Part shown: positions 38,442-48,674 of the stretch, one piece after another
Layout: each line of letters starts with the position of its first letter
How positions within the stretch are numbered: position 1 is the stretch's first letter
From: Paeniglutamicibacter sulfureus
GTDB taxonomy: Bacteria; Actinomycetota; Actinomycetes; Actinomycetales; Micrococcaceae
Assembly: GCF_030512175.1 (NCBI RefSeq)
Contig: NZ_JAULBL010000001.1
Location: 1,402,510 to 1,466,509, forward strand
Reading direction: 5' to 3'
DNA: 64,000 bases
The notes under the pieces: generated by a model
The model's input: the letters and a program-made list of their open reading frames with translations, nothing else
The model's database searches: none
Told to the model about the DNA's origin: nothing
Made by a program: the position numbers and the translations under genes

Positions 38442-38984
38442 CTAGTAGGCGTACGCCCCCAGCGTGCTGCCCAGGAAGATGAGCACGACCATCCACAGCA
38501 GGAAGATCGCGGCTCCCAGGTAGCCTGTGACCAGGCCGGCAATGGCGACACCGCGCATGTGCGGTTCGCGGCGCAGGGCAAGGTGGCCGCAGATAATCGC
38601 CGCCAGTTGGGGGAAGAAGAACAGCCCGACGCTGACCAACCCGATGATTCCGGTCACCAGCGAAACAATGGCCAACACGCCGGCCGGGCGCTGGGCCTGC
38701 ACCGGGTAGCCGGGCTGCGGATAACCGGCTTGCGGTGACCCCGTTTGGGCAGGTCCCTGCCGCGTGTAGCCGGGCTGCCCGTTACCGTTCTGGCCCGCCT
38801 GGCCCACATTGCCAGGACTGCCCGGACCGCGGTTCAGCCCAATCGGCGGGCCATCCAGTGGCTGGTCCAGATAGGGATTGCGCGGCGGAGCCGCATGCGG
38901 ATTGTGCGACCAGCGCGGGTCGCTGGGATCCCCAAACGACGGCCGGTTCACTGGATCGTGCGCTGCGTCCTCGGGATTCCCCAT
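38442..38984 (-). CDS. DUF4190 domain membrane protein with Pro/Gly/Gln-rich N-terminus
   Basis: 180 residues. The first 95 are disordered and rich in Pro, Gly, Gln and Asn (GQAGQNGNGQPGYTRQGPA and similar). The C-terminal DUF4190 part has two spans: GVLAIVSLVTGIIGLVSVGL and GLVTGYLGAAIFLLWMVVLI, with ICGHLALRREPHMRGVAIAG between, the family signature. Function is unknown. The insertion sequence begins directly after its TAG stop, so the protein is complete but its natural terminator is now displaced by more than 1 kb. Confidence 0.85.
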   Translation of the reverse strand: MGNPEDAAHDPVNRPSFGDPSDPRWSHNPHAAPPRNPYLDQPLDGPPIGLNRGPGSPGNVGQAGQNGNGQPGYTRQGPAQTGSPQAGYPQPGYPVQAQRPAGVLAIVSLVTGIIGLVSVGLFFFPQLAAIICGHLALRREPHMRGVAIAGLVTGYLGAAIFLLWMVVLIFLGSTLGAYAY

Positions 38985-39128
38985 GGTTCCTGTTCCTCAC
39001 TTGTGCCCGCCTGCCCATGCACCTTCATGCACCGGCCCGGCACCGTCTCTGGCCCTCAGTTTAGCCACGATTGCCCGGCACAGCATGCTCACATTCGCCG
39101 CTCAGGAACCGGTGGGAGGGTTGGCACC

Positions 39129-40307
39129 ATGCACAAGGCAACATACCTTCCGGATACGGACCCCCACCCCCGGCACCATGCCGTACCCCCCTACCTGCTG
39201 ATGTCGATGGCGGCCTGCGACGGTGCTTGGGAAGCATCCGAGGGCATGCGCGAGTTCATCGCCCCGCCCCGGGAACCCGGGGAAGCGGAAGGGCCCGGGG
39301 CCGAAACCCGTGCACGCATCGCCACCCGGGCACGCCGGACCCTGTTGCTGGACCAGGCCCTGCTGCACGACCGGGCCACCACAGCCACCGACCTCGATCG
39401 GCTGATAGAACCATCCGGGCGGCTGATCCGCACCATCTGCGACGCACAGGGCGCCGAAACCACCCCCGGCACCGACGCCCGCACCGAGGGCCTGGACCCC
39501 GTGGCGGATGAGGACGCGAACCGCGCCTTCGACGGGCTGGGCGCGGTCCACGCGTTCCTGGTCGAGATGCTCAAGCTCAACTCGCTGGACGGCGCAGGAC
39601 TGGGCCTGGGCGGCACCGTGCACTACGGCTTGCACTACGCCAACGCGTTCTGGGACGGCACCCAAATGGTGATGGGCGACGGGGACGGGGAGATCTTCGA
39701 GTCCTTGACGTCCTCCCTGTCGGTGATCGCCCACGAGCTGGGGCACGGCCTGCTGCAGCACACCACCAACCTGGCCTACCGGGGCCAATCCGGTGCGCTG
39801 AACGAGTCGATTGCCGATGTCCTGGGCGCACTCGTGGAGCAGTTCACCGCCGGCCAGGACGCGGCGGGCGCCAGCTGGCTGATCGGCGAGGGGCTGTTCA
39901 CCGACAAGGTCCGGGGGCTGGGCTTGCGCTCCATGGCGGCCCCGGGAACCGCCTACGACGATCCGATCCTGGGCAGGGACCCGCAGCCGGCGACCATGTC
40001 CGGCTACGTGGAAACCGCCGAGGACCACGGCGGGGTGCACCTGAACTCGGGCATCCCCAACCACGCGTTTTATCTCTTTGCCACGGCCCTGGGCGGCAAG
40101 GCCTGGGAAACCGCCGGTTCCCTGTGGTTCAACGTGGTCGCCATGCGCGCGCTGCCTGAGGATGCGGACTTCGGCACCTTTGCCGAACAGACCCTGCTCC
40201 AGGCCCGCCGCGACCACGGGGCCGGTTCCAAGGTGGAGCTTGCGCTGGCCGATGCCTGGGACACCGTCGGCGTGGTCCCCCGGGTGAAGGATGCCGAGCA
40301 GGGATGA
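39129..40307 (+). CDS. M4 family (protealysin-like) zinc metallopeptidase
   Basis: 392 residues of thermolysin-fold peptidase. The zinc site is HELGH (202-206) with the third ligand in NESIADVLG (E226) and the catalytic-histidine segment GGVHLNSGIPNHAFYLF (H304). The N-terminus has no signal peptide. It carries VPPYLLMSMA, a short proregion motif of protealysin-like enzymes, which are made without the long thermolysin propeptide and can act inside or reach outside by unknown routes. It is divergent from the DUF4190 gene. Protealysin genes often sit beside an emfourin inhibitor gene; none is seen here. Confidence 0.9.
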   Translation: MHKATYLPDTDPHPRHHAVPPYLLMSMAACDGAWEASEGMREFIAPPREPGEAEGPGAETRARIATRARRTLLLDQALLHDRATTATDLDRLIEPSGRLIRTICDAQGAETTPGTDARTEGLDPVADEDANRAFDGLGAVHAFLVEMLKLNSLDGAGLGLGGTVHYGLHYANAFWDGTQMVMGDGDGEIFESLTSSLSVIAHELGHGLLQHTTNLAYRGQSGALNESIADVLGALVEQFTAGQDAAGASWLIGEGLFTDKVRGLGLRSMAAPGTAYDDPILGRDPQPATMSGYVETAEDHGGVHLNSGIPNHAFYLFATALGGKAWETAGSLWFNVVAMRALPEDADFGTFAEQTLLQARRDHGAGSKVELALADAWDTVGVVPRVKDAEQG

Positions 40308-40397
40308 CCGACGCACAGCGGGGCCCGACACGAAATCATGAACCCGCACCGCGGCGTCTTCGGCCACGGCAACGCAATCAATGAGAAACTGGGGGGC

Positions 40398-42035
<1,638 letters not shown>

Positions 42036-42221
42036 GGGACCACAGGTTCCGTCGTGTTCCCGGTGCGTTGCCACCCGGAAAGCACCACGGCGTGGCACGG
42101 ATGTAGGACTGCGAGCCGCCCCCGGCGGGAGGGCCCCGCGGGCCTACATGGCTGACTGCGGCATTCCGGACGTTCTGCCAAAAAGCGGCTTCCACAGGTG
42201 AATATGCGGATTGCGGAATGC

Positions 42222-43685
42222 TTACATGAGCCTGTCGATGAGCTTGGATTTCGCCCACGTGTACGGCGGGTAGAGCGCCTTGAGCGTGTCCACTACTGTC
42301 GTCTTGCCCATCACCGCGCGCATCTGCGATAGCCGCTCGAACCCATGCCGCCCGTGGTATGCACCCATGCCGGATGCGCCAACGCCGCCAAAGGGAAGAC
42401 CCGGGACGAAGAGGTGCACATTGGGCGCATTGTGCACGATGGCCCCCGCCCGCACCTGGTCCCCGAAGGCCGACTGCAGCCGCGGGTTCTCGCTGAAGAG
42501 GTAGGCGACCAGCGGGTTTGGGCGTGCGTTGATGAAGCGCACGGCCGCATCGAAGCTTTCCACCGCGATGATCGGCAGTATCGGGCCAAAGATCTCCTCG
42601 CGCATCAGCGGCGAGTCCGGATCCACGTTGGCCATCACGGTGGGCTCGATCTTCAGGGTGTCGGCATCGTACCCGCCCCCGATGAGGATCTCGCCGTGGT
42701 CCAGGTAGGAAACCAACCTGTCGAAGTGGGCGGTGTTCACGATGCGGCCGTAGTCGCGGCTGGACAGCGGATTCTTCCCGTAGAACCCGGTGATCGCCTT
42801 GGCCAGCTGTTTTTCCAGGTCCCGGGCGGCATCGCCGACCGCCAGCACGTAGTCGGGCGCCACGCAGGTCTGCCCGGAATTCATGAACTTCCCGAAGGCA
42901 AGCCTGCGCGCCACCGTGGAGGAGGATCCGTCCATCACCAGGGCCGGGGACTTTCCGCCCAGCTCAAGTGTCACGGGTGTCAGGTGCTCTGCGGCGGCGC
43001 GGGCCACGATCTTGCCAACCCGCTCACCGCCGGTGAAAAAGATGTGGTCAAAGTGCTGTTCCAGCAAGTGTTTGCTGGTGGATGCGCCGCCTTGCACGAC
43101 GGCGCAGGCCCGGTGGTCGAGGAACTTCGGGATCAGCCTGCCCAGCACCGCGGAGGTCGCCGGTGCCAGCTCCGAGGGCTTGAGCACCGTGACGTTGCCC
43201 GCCGCGATGGAGGCAACCAGCGGGGCGAGGATCAACTGCAGCGGATAATTCCAGGCGCCGATCACCAGCACCACGCCCAGGGGTTGCGGCTCGATCTTGG
43301 CTGCCGCCGGATGCAGTGCCAACGGGATCTTCACCGCCTTGGACTCCATCCACTCGGAGAGGTGAAGCTGCGCGTGGTCGATTTCCGCGCGCACCATGTC
43401 GATTTCCGTCAGCTTCGCCTCGACGGTGCCCTTGCCCAGGTCGTCGGCCAGCGCATCGGTGAAATCCTGCTCGTGGGCATCCAGCATCCGTTCGAGGGCC
43501 TTGAGCTGCGAGGCCCGGAAGCGGCGCGGGTGGGCCAGCCGGGTGGCGACCACGTCGTGCATCGAGGCGACGATCTCCACGATGTTTTCCGGGAGTTCGG
43601 GCACCACCTCGGGAAGCTCGAGCTCGTTCAGCGCCGTCGACTCGCGAGACGCAGCTGATTTGTGTGGAGTGTCGGATGTGCCCAT
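42222..43685 (-). CDS. Aldehyde dehydrogenase (class 3-like)
   Basis: 487 residues of NAD(P)-dependent aldehyde dehydrogenase. Catalytic residues are N145 (GAWNYPLQ), E241 (LELGGKSPALV) and C274 (NSGQTCVAPDYVL). FFTGGERVGK is the cofactor loop, and LPFGGVGASGMGAYHGRHGFE is typical of the class 3/fatty aldehyde group. The C-terminus KALYPPYTWAKSKLIDRLM resembles the membrane-proximal tail of that group but is only weakly hydrophobic. The gene is divergent from the thiamine operon and convergent with pgm. The substrate is probably a medium or long aldehyde (inference). Confidence 0.93.
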   Translation of the reverse strand: MGTSDTPHKSAASRESTALNELELPEVVPELPENIVEIVASMHDVVATRLAHPRRFRASQLKALERMLDAHEQDFTDALADDLGKGTVEAKLTEIDMVRAEIDHAQLHLSEWMESKAVKIPLALHPAAAKIEPQPLGVVLVIGAWNYPLQLILAPLVASIAAGNVTVLKPSELAPATSAVLGRLIPKFLDHRACAVVQGGASTSKHLLEQHFDHIFFTGGERVGKIVARAAAEHLTPVTLELGGKSPALVMDGSSSTVARRLAFGKFMNSGQTCVAPDYVLAVGDAARDLEKQLAKAITGFYGKNPLSSRDYGRIVNTAHFDRLVSYLDHGEILIGGGYDADTLKIEPTVMANVDPDSPLMREEIFGPILPIIAVESFDAAVRFINARPNPLVAYLFSENPRLQSAFGDQVRAGAIVHNAPNVHLFVPGLPFGGVGASGMGAYHGRHGFERLSQMRAVMGKTTVVDTLKALYPPYTWAKSKLIDRLM

Positions 43686-43817
43686 GTCCCGAGCCTACGG
43701 CCAGCGCGGCATCTCCAACAGGCCGCCGCGCCCTGGTTGCGGGGAGGCGCCTCGCGCAGGAAGGACGCGGACTCGGCTTTCCCGCCCCGGGGCCCGGTGG
43801 GATAGGCTCACGCATAG

Positions 43818-43898
43818 TGACACGGGGTGTCGGCGCGCACGCGACCGGCTGAGATGAAACCCGTAGAACCTGATCTAGTTCGTACTAGCGGAGGGATG
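43818..43898 (+). ncRNA. TPP (Thi-box) riboswitch
   Basis: The conserved thiamine pyrophosphate aptamer is readable in order: CACGGGGTG, GGCTGAGATGAAACCCG (the pyrimidine-sensing arm with C-U-G-A-G-A), GAACCTGATCTAGTTCGTACTAGCG (pyrophosphate arm) and GGAGGGATG. The final GGAGGGA (43890-43896) is also the thiM ribosome-binding site, 8 bases before its ATG. Ligand binding should therefore hide it, giving translational control. No separate terminator is seen between the aptamer and the gene. Confidence 0.95.
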
Positions 43899-43904
43899 TT
43901 GCTC

Positions 43905-44723
43905 ATGGAATCCATGGCGCCTTCAAGACTTGTAACACCCGGCGAGCTCGCCGATGCCCTGGGCGCGCTGCGCGCCTCCTCGCCCCTGGTCCAGTGCCTG
44001 ACCAACACCGTGGTCACCAACTTCACCGCCAACGTGCTGCTGGCCGCCGGCGGGTCCCCGGCCATGGTGGACGTCCCCGGGGAGGCCGGCGACTTTGCCG
44101 CGGTGGCGGCATCCCTGCTGGTCAACCTGGGCACCCCGAACACCGAGCAGGCGGCCGCCATGCGCGAGGCCGTTACCGGCGCCGGCGCCGCCTCGACGCC
44201 CTGGGTGCTGGACCCCGTGGCGATCGGGTCGCTGCGCGTGCGCACCGCCCTCGCCCGCGAACTTGCCGCCGCCGGACCGAGCGTGATCCGCGGGAACGCC
44301 TCGGAGATCCTGGCGCTGGCCGGCGTCTCGGGGGGCGGGCGCGGGGTCGAGTCCACCGATTCGGTTGCCGCCGCGGCCGACGCCGCCAGGGAGCTGGCCA
44401 GGAGCAGCGGAGCTGTCGTGGCTGTCTCCGGGGAGGCTGACCTGGTCACCGACGGGGTGCGCATCGTGTACGTGCACGGCGGCAGCGCGCTGCTGACCCG
44501 CATCACCGGCGGCGGGTGCGCGCTGGGCGCGGTCTGCGCCGCCTTCCTGTCCACCGGCCCCGACCCGCTGGTGGCCACGGTGGCCGCGCACGCCTTCTAC
44601 TCCGCCGCCGCCGAACGCGCCGCAGAACACGCGGCGGGACCCGGCACCTTCGCCCCGCTCTTCCTGGACGCGCTGGCAGCCATCTCCCCCGCCGAGCTGC
44701 GCGCCGCGGCGGTGCTCTCATGA
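43905..44723 (+). CDS. thiM: Hydroxyethylthiazole kinase
   Basis: Salvages the thiazole half of thiamine by phosphorylating 4-methyl-5-(2-hydroxyethyl)thiazole. 272 residues: [20 protein letters not shown] (substrate region), GSPAMVD, the ATP site with [13 protein letters not shown], and [14 protein letters not shown] near the end with the catalytic cysteine. The start at 43905 is set by the ribosome-binding site inside the TPP riboswitch; another ATG follows three codons later. The stop overlaps the thiE start by four bases (ATGA). Confidence 0.95.
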   Translation: MESMAPSRLVTPGELADALGALRASSPLVQCLTNTVVTNFTANVLLAAGGSPAMVDVPGEAGDFAAVAASLLVNLGTPNTEQAAAMREAVTGAGAASTPWVLDPVAIGSLRVRTALARELAAAGPSVIRGNASEILALAGVSGGGRGVESTDSVAAAADAARELARSSGAVVAVSGEADLVTDGVRIVYVHGGSALLTRITGGGCALGAVCAAFLSTGPDPLVATVAAHAFYSAAAERAAEHAAGPGTFAPLFLDALAAISPAELRAAAVLS

Positions 44724-45379
44724 GCGGCTACGGCGTGTACCTGGTCGCGGACTCGGCCTCCACCGCCGGACGTCCGCTGGCCGACATTGTGAAGGCCGCG
44801 GTCGACGGAGGCATCACGACGGTGCAACTGCGCTGCAAGGACATGCCGGCCGGAGAATTCGTGGACCTCGTCATGGAATGCGCCCACCACACCGCCGGGC
44901 GCGCGACACTGCTGGTCAACGACCGCGTCGACGTGTTCCTGGCCGCCCGCACCTCCGGCGCCGACGTGCAGGGCGTTCACATCGGCCAATCCGACCTGCC
45001 GGCAAACCTGGTGCGCGAACTCATCGGCCCCGGCTCCGTGCTGGGACTCTCCGCGGCCGGCGATGGCGAGATCCGCACCGCGAACCAACTCAACGCGTTT
45101 GCCCCGGGCACCATCGACTACCTGGGGGTCGGCGCCGTGCACGCCACCCCCACCAAGAAGGACCACCCCGAGCCGCTGGGCCACGCGGGCCTGGCCCGCG
45201 CCGTTGGACTCAGCGACCTCCCGGTCATCGCCATCGGCGGCATCGACGCCGCGGATGTTGCCCCGCTGGCCCGCTCCGGGGCCGCCGGCGTGGCGGTGGT
45301 CCGCGCCATTTGCGCCGCCGATGACCCGCGCGAAGCATCCAGGAACCTACGCACCCTCTGGGAGGGCAGCAAGCCATGA
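44720..45379 (+). CDS. thiE: Thiamine phosphate synthase
   Basis: Joins HMP pyrophosphate and thiazole phosphate to thiamine phosphate. 219 residues of TIM barrel: [57 protein letters not shown] (H-x-G-Q-x-D-L), [20 protein letters not shown] and [12 protein letters not shown]. The usual R-x-K after Q-L is R-C-K. It overlaps thiM and the thiD-tenA gene by four bases each, so the three are translated as a unit. Confidence 0.96.
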   Translation: MSGYGVYLVADSASTAGRPLADIVKAAVDGGITTVQLRCKDMPAGEFVDLVMECAHHTAGRATLLVNDRVDVFLAARTSGADVQGVHIGQSDLPANLVRELIGPGSVLGLSAAGDGEIRTANQLNAFAPGTIDYLGVGAVHATPTKKDHPEPLGHAGLARAVGLSDLPVIAIGGIDAADVAPLARSGAAGVAVVRAICAADDPREASRNLRTLWEGSKP

Positions 45380-46905
45380 GCACCCCGAACACCGTGAAGA
45401 ACATCCTGTCCATCGCCGGCTCCGACCCCTCCGGCGGCGCCGGGATCCAGGCAGACCTGAAATCCATCGCCGCCGCCGGCGGCTACGGAATGGCCGCCAT
45501 CAGCGCGCTGACCGCGCAGAACACCCGCGGCGTCAGTGCCGTGCACGTGCCGCCGGCCGGCTTCCTGCTGGCGCAGCTGCGCGCGGTTTCCGAGGACATC
45601 GCCATCGACGCGATCAAGATCGGGATGCTCGCCAACGCGGCGGTCATCGACGAACTCGGCGGCTGGCTGGCCGGGATCCGGATCGCCGCGGGCTCCGATG
45701 CCCCGGCGGTGGTGCTGGACCCGGTCATGGTCGCCACCAGCGGGGATTCGCTGCTGGATGCAGAGGCAACCAACGCGCTGCGGCGCCTCTTTGCCCACGT
45801 CGACGTGATCACCCCCAACATCCCGGAACTTGCCGTGCTGGCGCGCGCCGAGGTCGCCGGGAACTGGGAGCAGGCGGTGGCCCAGGCGCGCTCCGTTGCC
45901 GCCGAGTACCAGGTCCTGGTGCTGGCCAAGGGCGGACACCTGGAAGGCGAAACCTGCCGGGACGCCCTCATCTCTCCCGACGGCGTGCTCTTCGAGGTCG
46001 CCTCGCCGCGGCTGGCCACCCCCAACACCCACGGCACCGGCTGCTCGCTCTCCTCCGCCCTGGCGACCTTCTACGCCCGCGGCGGCGACTGGGCCCAGGC
46101 GCTGCGCCAGGCCAAGGCCTGGCTGTCGGAGGCGATTGCCCGGGCGGACGAGCTGGCGGTCGGCGGCGGGCACGGCCCGGTGAACCACCTGGCAGCACTC
46201 TGGGACGGGGTGCGCCCGGCACCGGCCCGGGACCCGCTGGCGCACTGGTGGGAAGCGATCGCCGGCATCCGCGCGGGCATCGACGAGCTGGCGTTCATCC
46301 GCCGGCTCAAGGACGGGTCGCTGGCCCCCGCCGACTTCGAGGACTACCTGGGCCAAGACGCCCTGTACCTGCGCAGCTATGCGCGGGTCATGTCGCGGGC
46401 CTCGGAACTCGCCCCGACCACCGAGGAGCAGCGCTTCTGGGCGGGAAGCGCCGCCAGCTGCCTGGAGGAGGAAATGACGCTGCACCGCGGCCGGCTCGCC
46501 GATCAGGTCCCGGAGCCCTCGAACGCCACCACCGCGTACCTCAACCACCTGCGGGCCGGCAGCGACGACTACCCGGTGCTTGCGGCCGCGCTGCTGCCCT
46601 GCTTCTGGATCTACCAGGACGTGGGCAAGCGGCTGGCGGCGGCCAACCACCCGGCACACCCCTACGCGGACTGGCTGGCCACCTATTCCTCGGTTCAGTT
46701 CGACGACGTCACGGCGCGGGCCATCGAACTGGTCCGGGGCGTTCACGCACGGGCCGACGAGTCCACGCGGGCGGCCATGTGGCGCGCCTTCGAGGCCTCG
46801 TCCGTGCACGAGCTGGACTTCTTCGCGCAGACGGCCGCCGATGCGCCCGGCGCCGGGGACGGGGTGGGTTCCATCACCGCGGGTGTCGCACTGCCCGTGG
46901 GGTGA
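45376..46905 (+). CDS. thiD: ThiD-TenA fusion: HMP(-P) kinase with TenA thiaminase II domain
   Basis: 509 residues. The N-terminal ThiD domain (1 to about 265) has ILSIAGSDPSGGAGIQADLK, LDPVMVATSGDSLL and the ribokinase-fold anion hole NTHGTGCSLSSALA. It phosphorylates HMP and HMP-phosphate. The C-terminal TenA domain (about 285-509) has EDYLGQDALYLRSYARVMS (D328), AALLPCFWIYQDVG (C409, the thiaminase-II cysteine) and FEASSVHELDFF (E479). It releases HMP from degraded thiamine. The fusion puts HMP recovery and phosphorylation on one chain. The fusion is complete, and the ATGA overlap with thiE couples it. Confidence 0.95.
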   Translation: MSTPNTVKNILSIAGSDPSGGAGIQADLKSIAAAGGYGMAAISALTAQNTRGVSAVHVPPAGFLLAQLRAVSEDIAIDAIKIGMLANAAVIDELGGWLAGIRIAAGSDAPAVVLDPVMVATSGDSLLDAEATNALRRLFAHVDVITPNIPELAVLARAEVAGNWEQAVAQARSVAAEYQVLVLAKGGHLEGETCRDALISPDGVLFEVASPRLATPNTHGTGCSLSSALATFYARGGDWAQALRQAKAWLSEAIARADELAVGGGHGPVNHLAALWDGVRPAPARDPLAHWWEAIAGIRAGIDELAFIRRLKDGSLAPADFEDYLGQDALYLRSYARVMSRASELAPTTEEQRFWAGSAASCLEEEMTLHRGRLADQVPEPSNATTAYLNHLRAGSDDYPVLAAALLPCFWIYQDVGKRLAAANHPAHPYADWLATYSSVQFDDVTARAIELVRGVHARADESTRAAMWRAFEASSVHELDFFAQTAADAPGAGDGVGSITAGVALPVG

Positions 46906-46917
46906 GTAAAATGCACA

Positions 46918-46958
46918 CGGGGGTTTTGCGCGCCGCGTGCGCGCCCCCCGGCATTTTT
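46918..46958 (+). terminator. Terminator-like hairpin between the thi operon and the permease gene
   Basis: CGGGGG (46918-46923) pairs with CCCCCG (46945-46950), and inside it GCGCGC pairs with GCGCGC (46928-46933 with 46939-46944), with a TTTT bulge. The run CATTTTTTCCC follows. It lies 13 bases after the thiD-tenA stop and 27 bases before the permease start. Confidence 0.8.
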
Positions 46959-46984
46959 TCCCACCCTGCGCCCGGAAGGCACCC

Positions 46985-48304
46985 ATGAGCAACCGATTCG
47001 GCATTGGCTGGAACCTGCACGGCGACGGCAAGTCCATCTCCCCCGGAACGGTGGTGGCCCCGAACGAGCGGCTGCACTGGCCGCAGACCATCTCCATTGG
47101 CGTGCAGCACGTCATGGCGATGTTCGGGTCCACGGTGCTGGTTCCGGCGATCACCGGGTTCCCGGCCACCACTACGCTGTTCTTCTCCGGCGTGGGGACC
47201 CTGCTGTTCCTGCTCATCACCGCGGGCCGGGTGCCCAGCTACCTGGGTTCCTCCTTCGCGTTCATCGCCCCGGTCTCCGCGGCCATGGCCGGGCACGGGA
47301 TGGCAGGCGCGCTGGGCGGCATCGTGGTCTCCGGTGCGGCGCTGTTCGTCGTCGGGCTGATCGTGCAGAAATCGGGCACCGGGTGGATCCACGCGCTGAT
47401 GCCGCCGGTGGTCATGGGCACCATCGTCGCGCTGATCGGCTTGAACCTGGCCTCGGCCACGCTCAAGCCGATGCAGGAATTCCCGCTGACCACCTTCGCG
47501 ACGGTGCTGGCCATCGTGGTCTCCGCGGTGCTCTTCCGCGGCCTGCTGGGCCGGCTGTCCATCCTGCTGGGCCTGGTCATCGGCTACCTGGTGGCACTGG
47601 CACAGGGCCAGGTCGACTTCCAGCCCATCGCCGACGCCCCGGTCATCGGGTTGCCGGTGTTCACCGCCCCCACCTTCCACCTGGACACGCTGCTGGTGTT
47701 CCTGCCGGTGGTGTTCGTGCTGATCGCCGAGAACATCGGCCACGTGAAGACCGTGGGGCTGATGACCGGGCGCGACCTGGACGCGGTCAACGGCCGGGCG
47801 CTGCTGGCCGACGGCGCCGCGACGCTGCTGGCCGGCTTCGGCGGCGGCTCGGGCACCACCACCTACGCAGAGAACATCGGGGTGATGGCCTCCTCGCGGG
47901 TCTACTCCACCGCCGCCTACTGGATCGCGGGCATCGTGGCGATCCTGGTGGCGTTCTTCCCGAAGTTCGGCGCCGTCATCAACACCATCCCCGCCGGGGT
48001 ATCCGGCGGCGCGGGCATCGTGCTCTACGGCATGATCGGCATCATCGGGGCGCGCCTGTGGGTGCAGAACAAGGTCGACTTCTCCAACCCGATCAACCTG
48101 ATGACCGCAGGCACGGGGCTGATCATCGCCATCGCCGTCACCAGCGAACTGGCCTTCGGCGAGGTCAAGCTCGGCGGCATCGCCCTGGGCACCATCGCGA
48201 CCTTGGTGATCTTCCACCTGATGCGCACCATTGCCCGGGCCCGGGGCACCGAGCCGACGGACGTCGAGGCCGTCGGCGGAGCCACGCACTCCAAGCTCGG
48301 TTAG
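46985..48304 (+). CDS. NCS2 family nucleobase permease (uracil/xanthine type)
   Basis: 439 residues with about 12-14 membrane spans and NCS2 marks: QHVMAMFGSTVLVPAITGFP, SYLGSSFAFIAPVSAAMAGH, the conserved glutamate segment LIAENIGHVKTVGLMTGRD, and GFGGGSGTTTYAENIGVMA with the second glutamate. Such symporters bring in uracil, xanthine or uric acid. Its place behind a TPP-controlled thiamine salvage operon raises the possibility of uptake of a pyrimidine precursor such as HMP. A hairpin between them argues for partial or separate transcription. The specificity cannot be read from sequence alone. Confidence 0.9.
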   Translation: MSNRFGIGWNLHGDGKSISPGTVVAPNERLHWPQTISIGVQHVMAMFGSTVLVPAITGFPATTTLFFSGVGTLLFLLITAGRVPSYLGSSFAFIAPVSAAMAGHGMAGALGGIVVSGAALFVVGLIVQKSGTGWIHALMPPVVMGTIVALIGLNLASATLKPMQEFPLTTFATVLAIVVSAVLFRGLLGRLSILLGLVIGYLVALAQGQVDFQPIADAPVIGLPVFTAPTFHLDTLLVFLPVVFVLIAENIGHVKTVGLMTGRDLDAVNGRALLADGAATLLAGFGGGSGTTTYAENIGVMASSRVYSTAAYWIAGIVAILVAFFPKFGAVINTIPAGVSGGAGIVLYGMIGIIGARLWVQNKVDFSNPINLMTAGTGLIIAIAVTSELAFGEVKLGGIALGTIATLVIFHLMRTIARARGTEPTDVEAVGGATHSKLG

Positions 48305-48674
48305 GACGTTTTCGGTTGGACTCCTTCAACCGGCGCCCAATCCTGTTGATTCAAGCCTGTGCGCATGGCCGCCAGGGGCGTCCGGGCCGAGCTCGAGGAC
48401 TTCACGGAGGCAGCCCTTGGCGTCGCCCGGTCCCGTCGCCCGGTCCCGTCGCCGAATCCCGTCGCCGAATCCCAAGGACCAGTGCGGCGGAAGGCTGCCT
48501 CCATCCTCGGGGCTGAAGCCGGGCGCCGTAGGTCGATGCGTCCGGTGGCCGGCTGCCCGGGCATGGACCAGGTGGCGGCACGGCGCCATCCCCGAACCCT
48601 GGCTCCTGGGCGCATGGCACCCCGAGCCCGCGACCGGCCGCGATCCGTACCCATGGGCGCGACGATGGGGTTGA
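48305..48674. other. Intergenic region with short tandem repeats
   Basis: 370 bases without a supported gene. Frames are open on both strands, but none has a start signal or a recognisable product. It holds a four-unit 13-base tandem repeat (48421-48472) and a small hairpin at about 48314-48331 (GGTTG/CAACC). It must also hold the phoD promoter. Confidence 0.6.
48421..48472 (+). repeat. Four tandem 13-base repeats in two variants
   Basis: CGTCGCCCGGTCC twice in a row, then CGTCGCCGAATCC twice in a row, directly adjoining. The two variants differ at three positions (C/G, G/A, G/A region). Copy number may vary by slippage. Confidence 0.8.

Larger units (their letters stand above)
37416..38445 (-). 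mobile_element. IS982-family-like insertion sequence with CTAG flanks
   Basis: A 1022-base element (37420-38441) bounded by 16-base imperfect terminal inverted repeats (14 of 16 match) and holding one full transposase gene on the minus strand. CTAG directly flanks each end (37416-37419 and 38442-38445). It may be a 4-base target duplication or, being a palindrome, a continuation of the repeats. The insertion lies between the peptide-transporter terminator and the stop codon of the DUF4190 gene. Both neighbours are intact. It looks young: the transposase frame is unbroken. Confidence 0.85.

Noticed and set aside
48421-48472. CRISPR-like array
   Set aside because: The units adjoin directly without spacers and are only 13 bases long; no cas genes are present.
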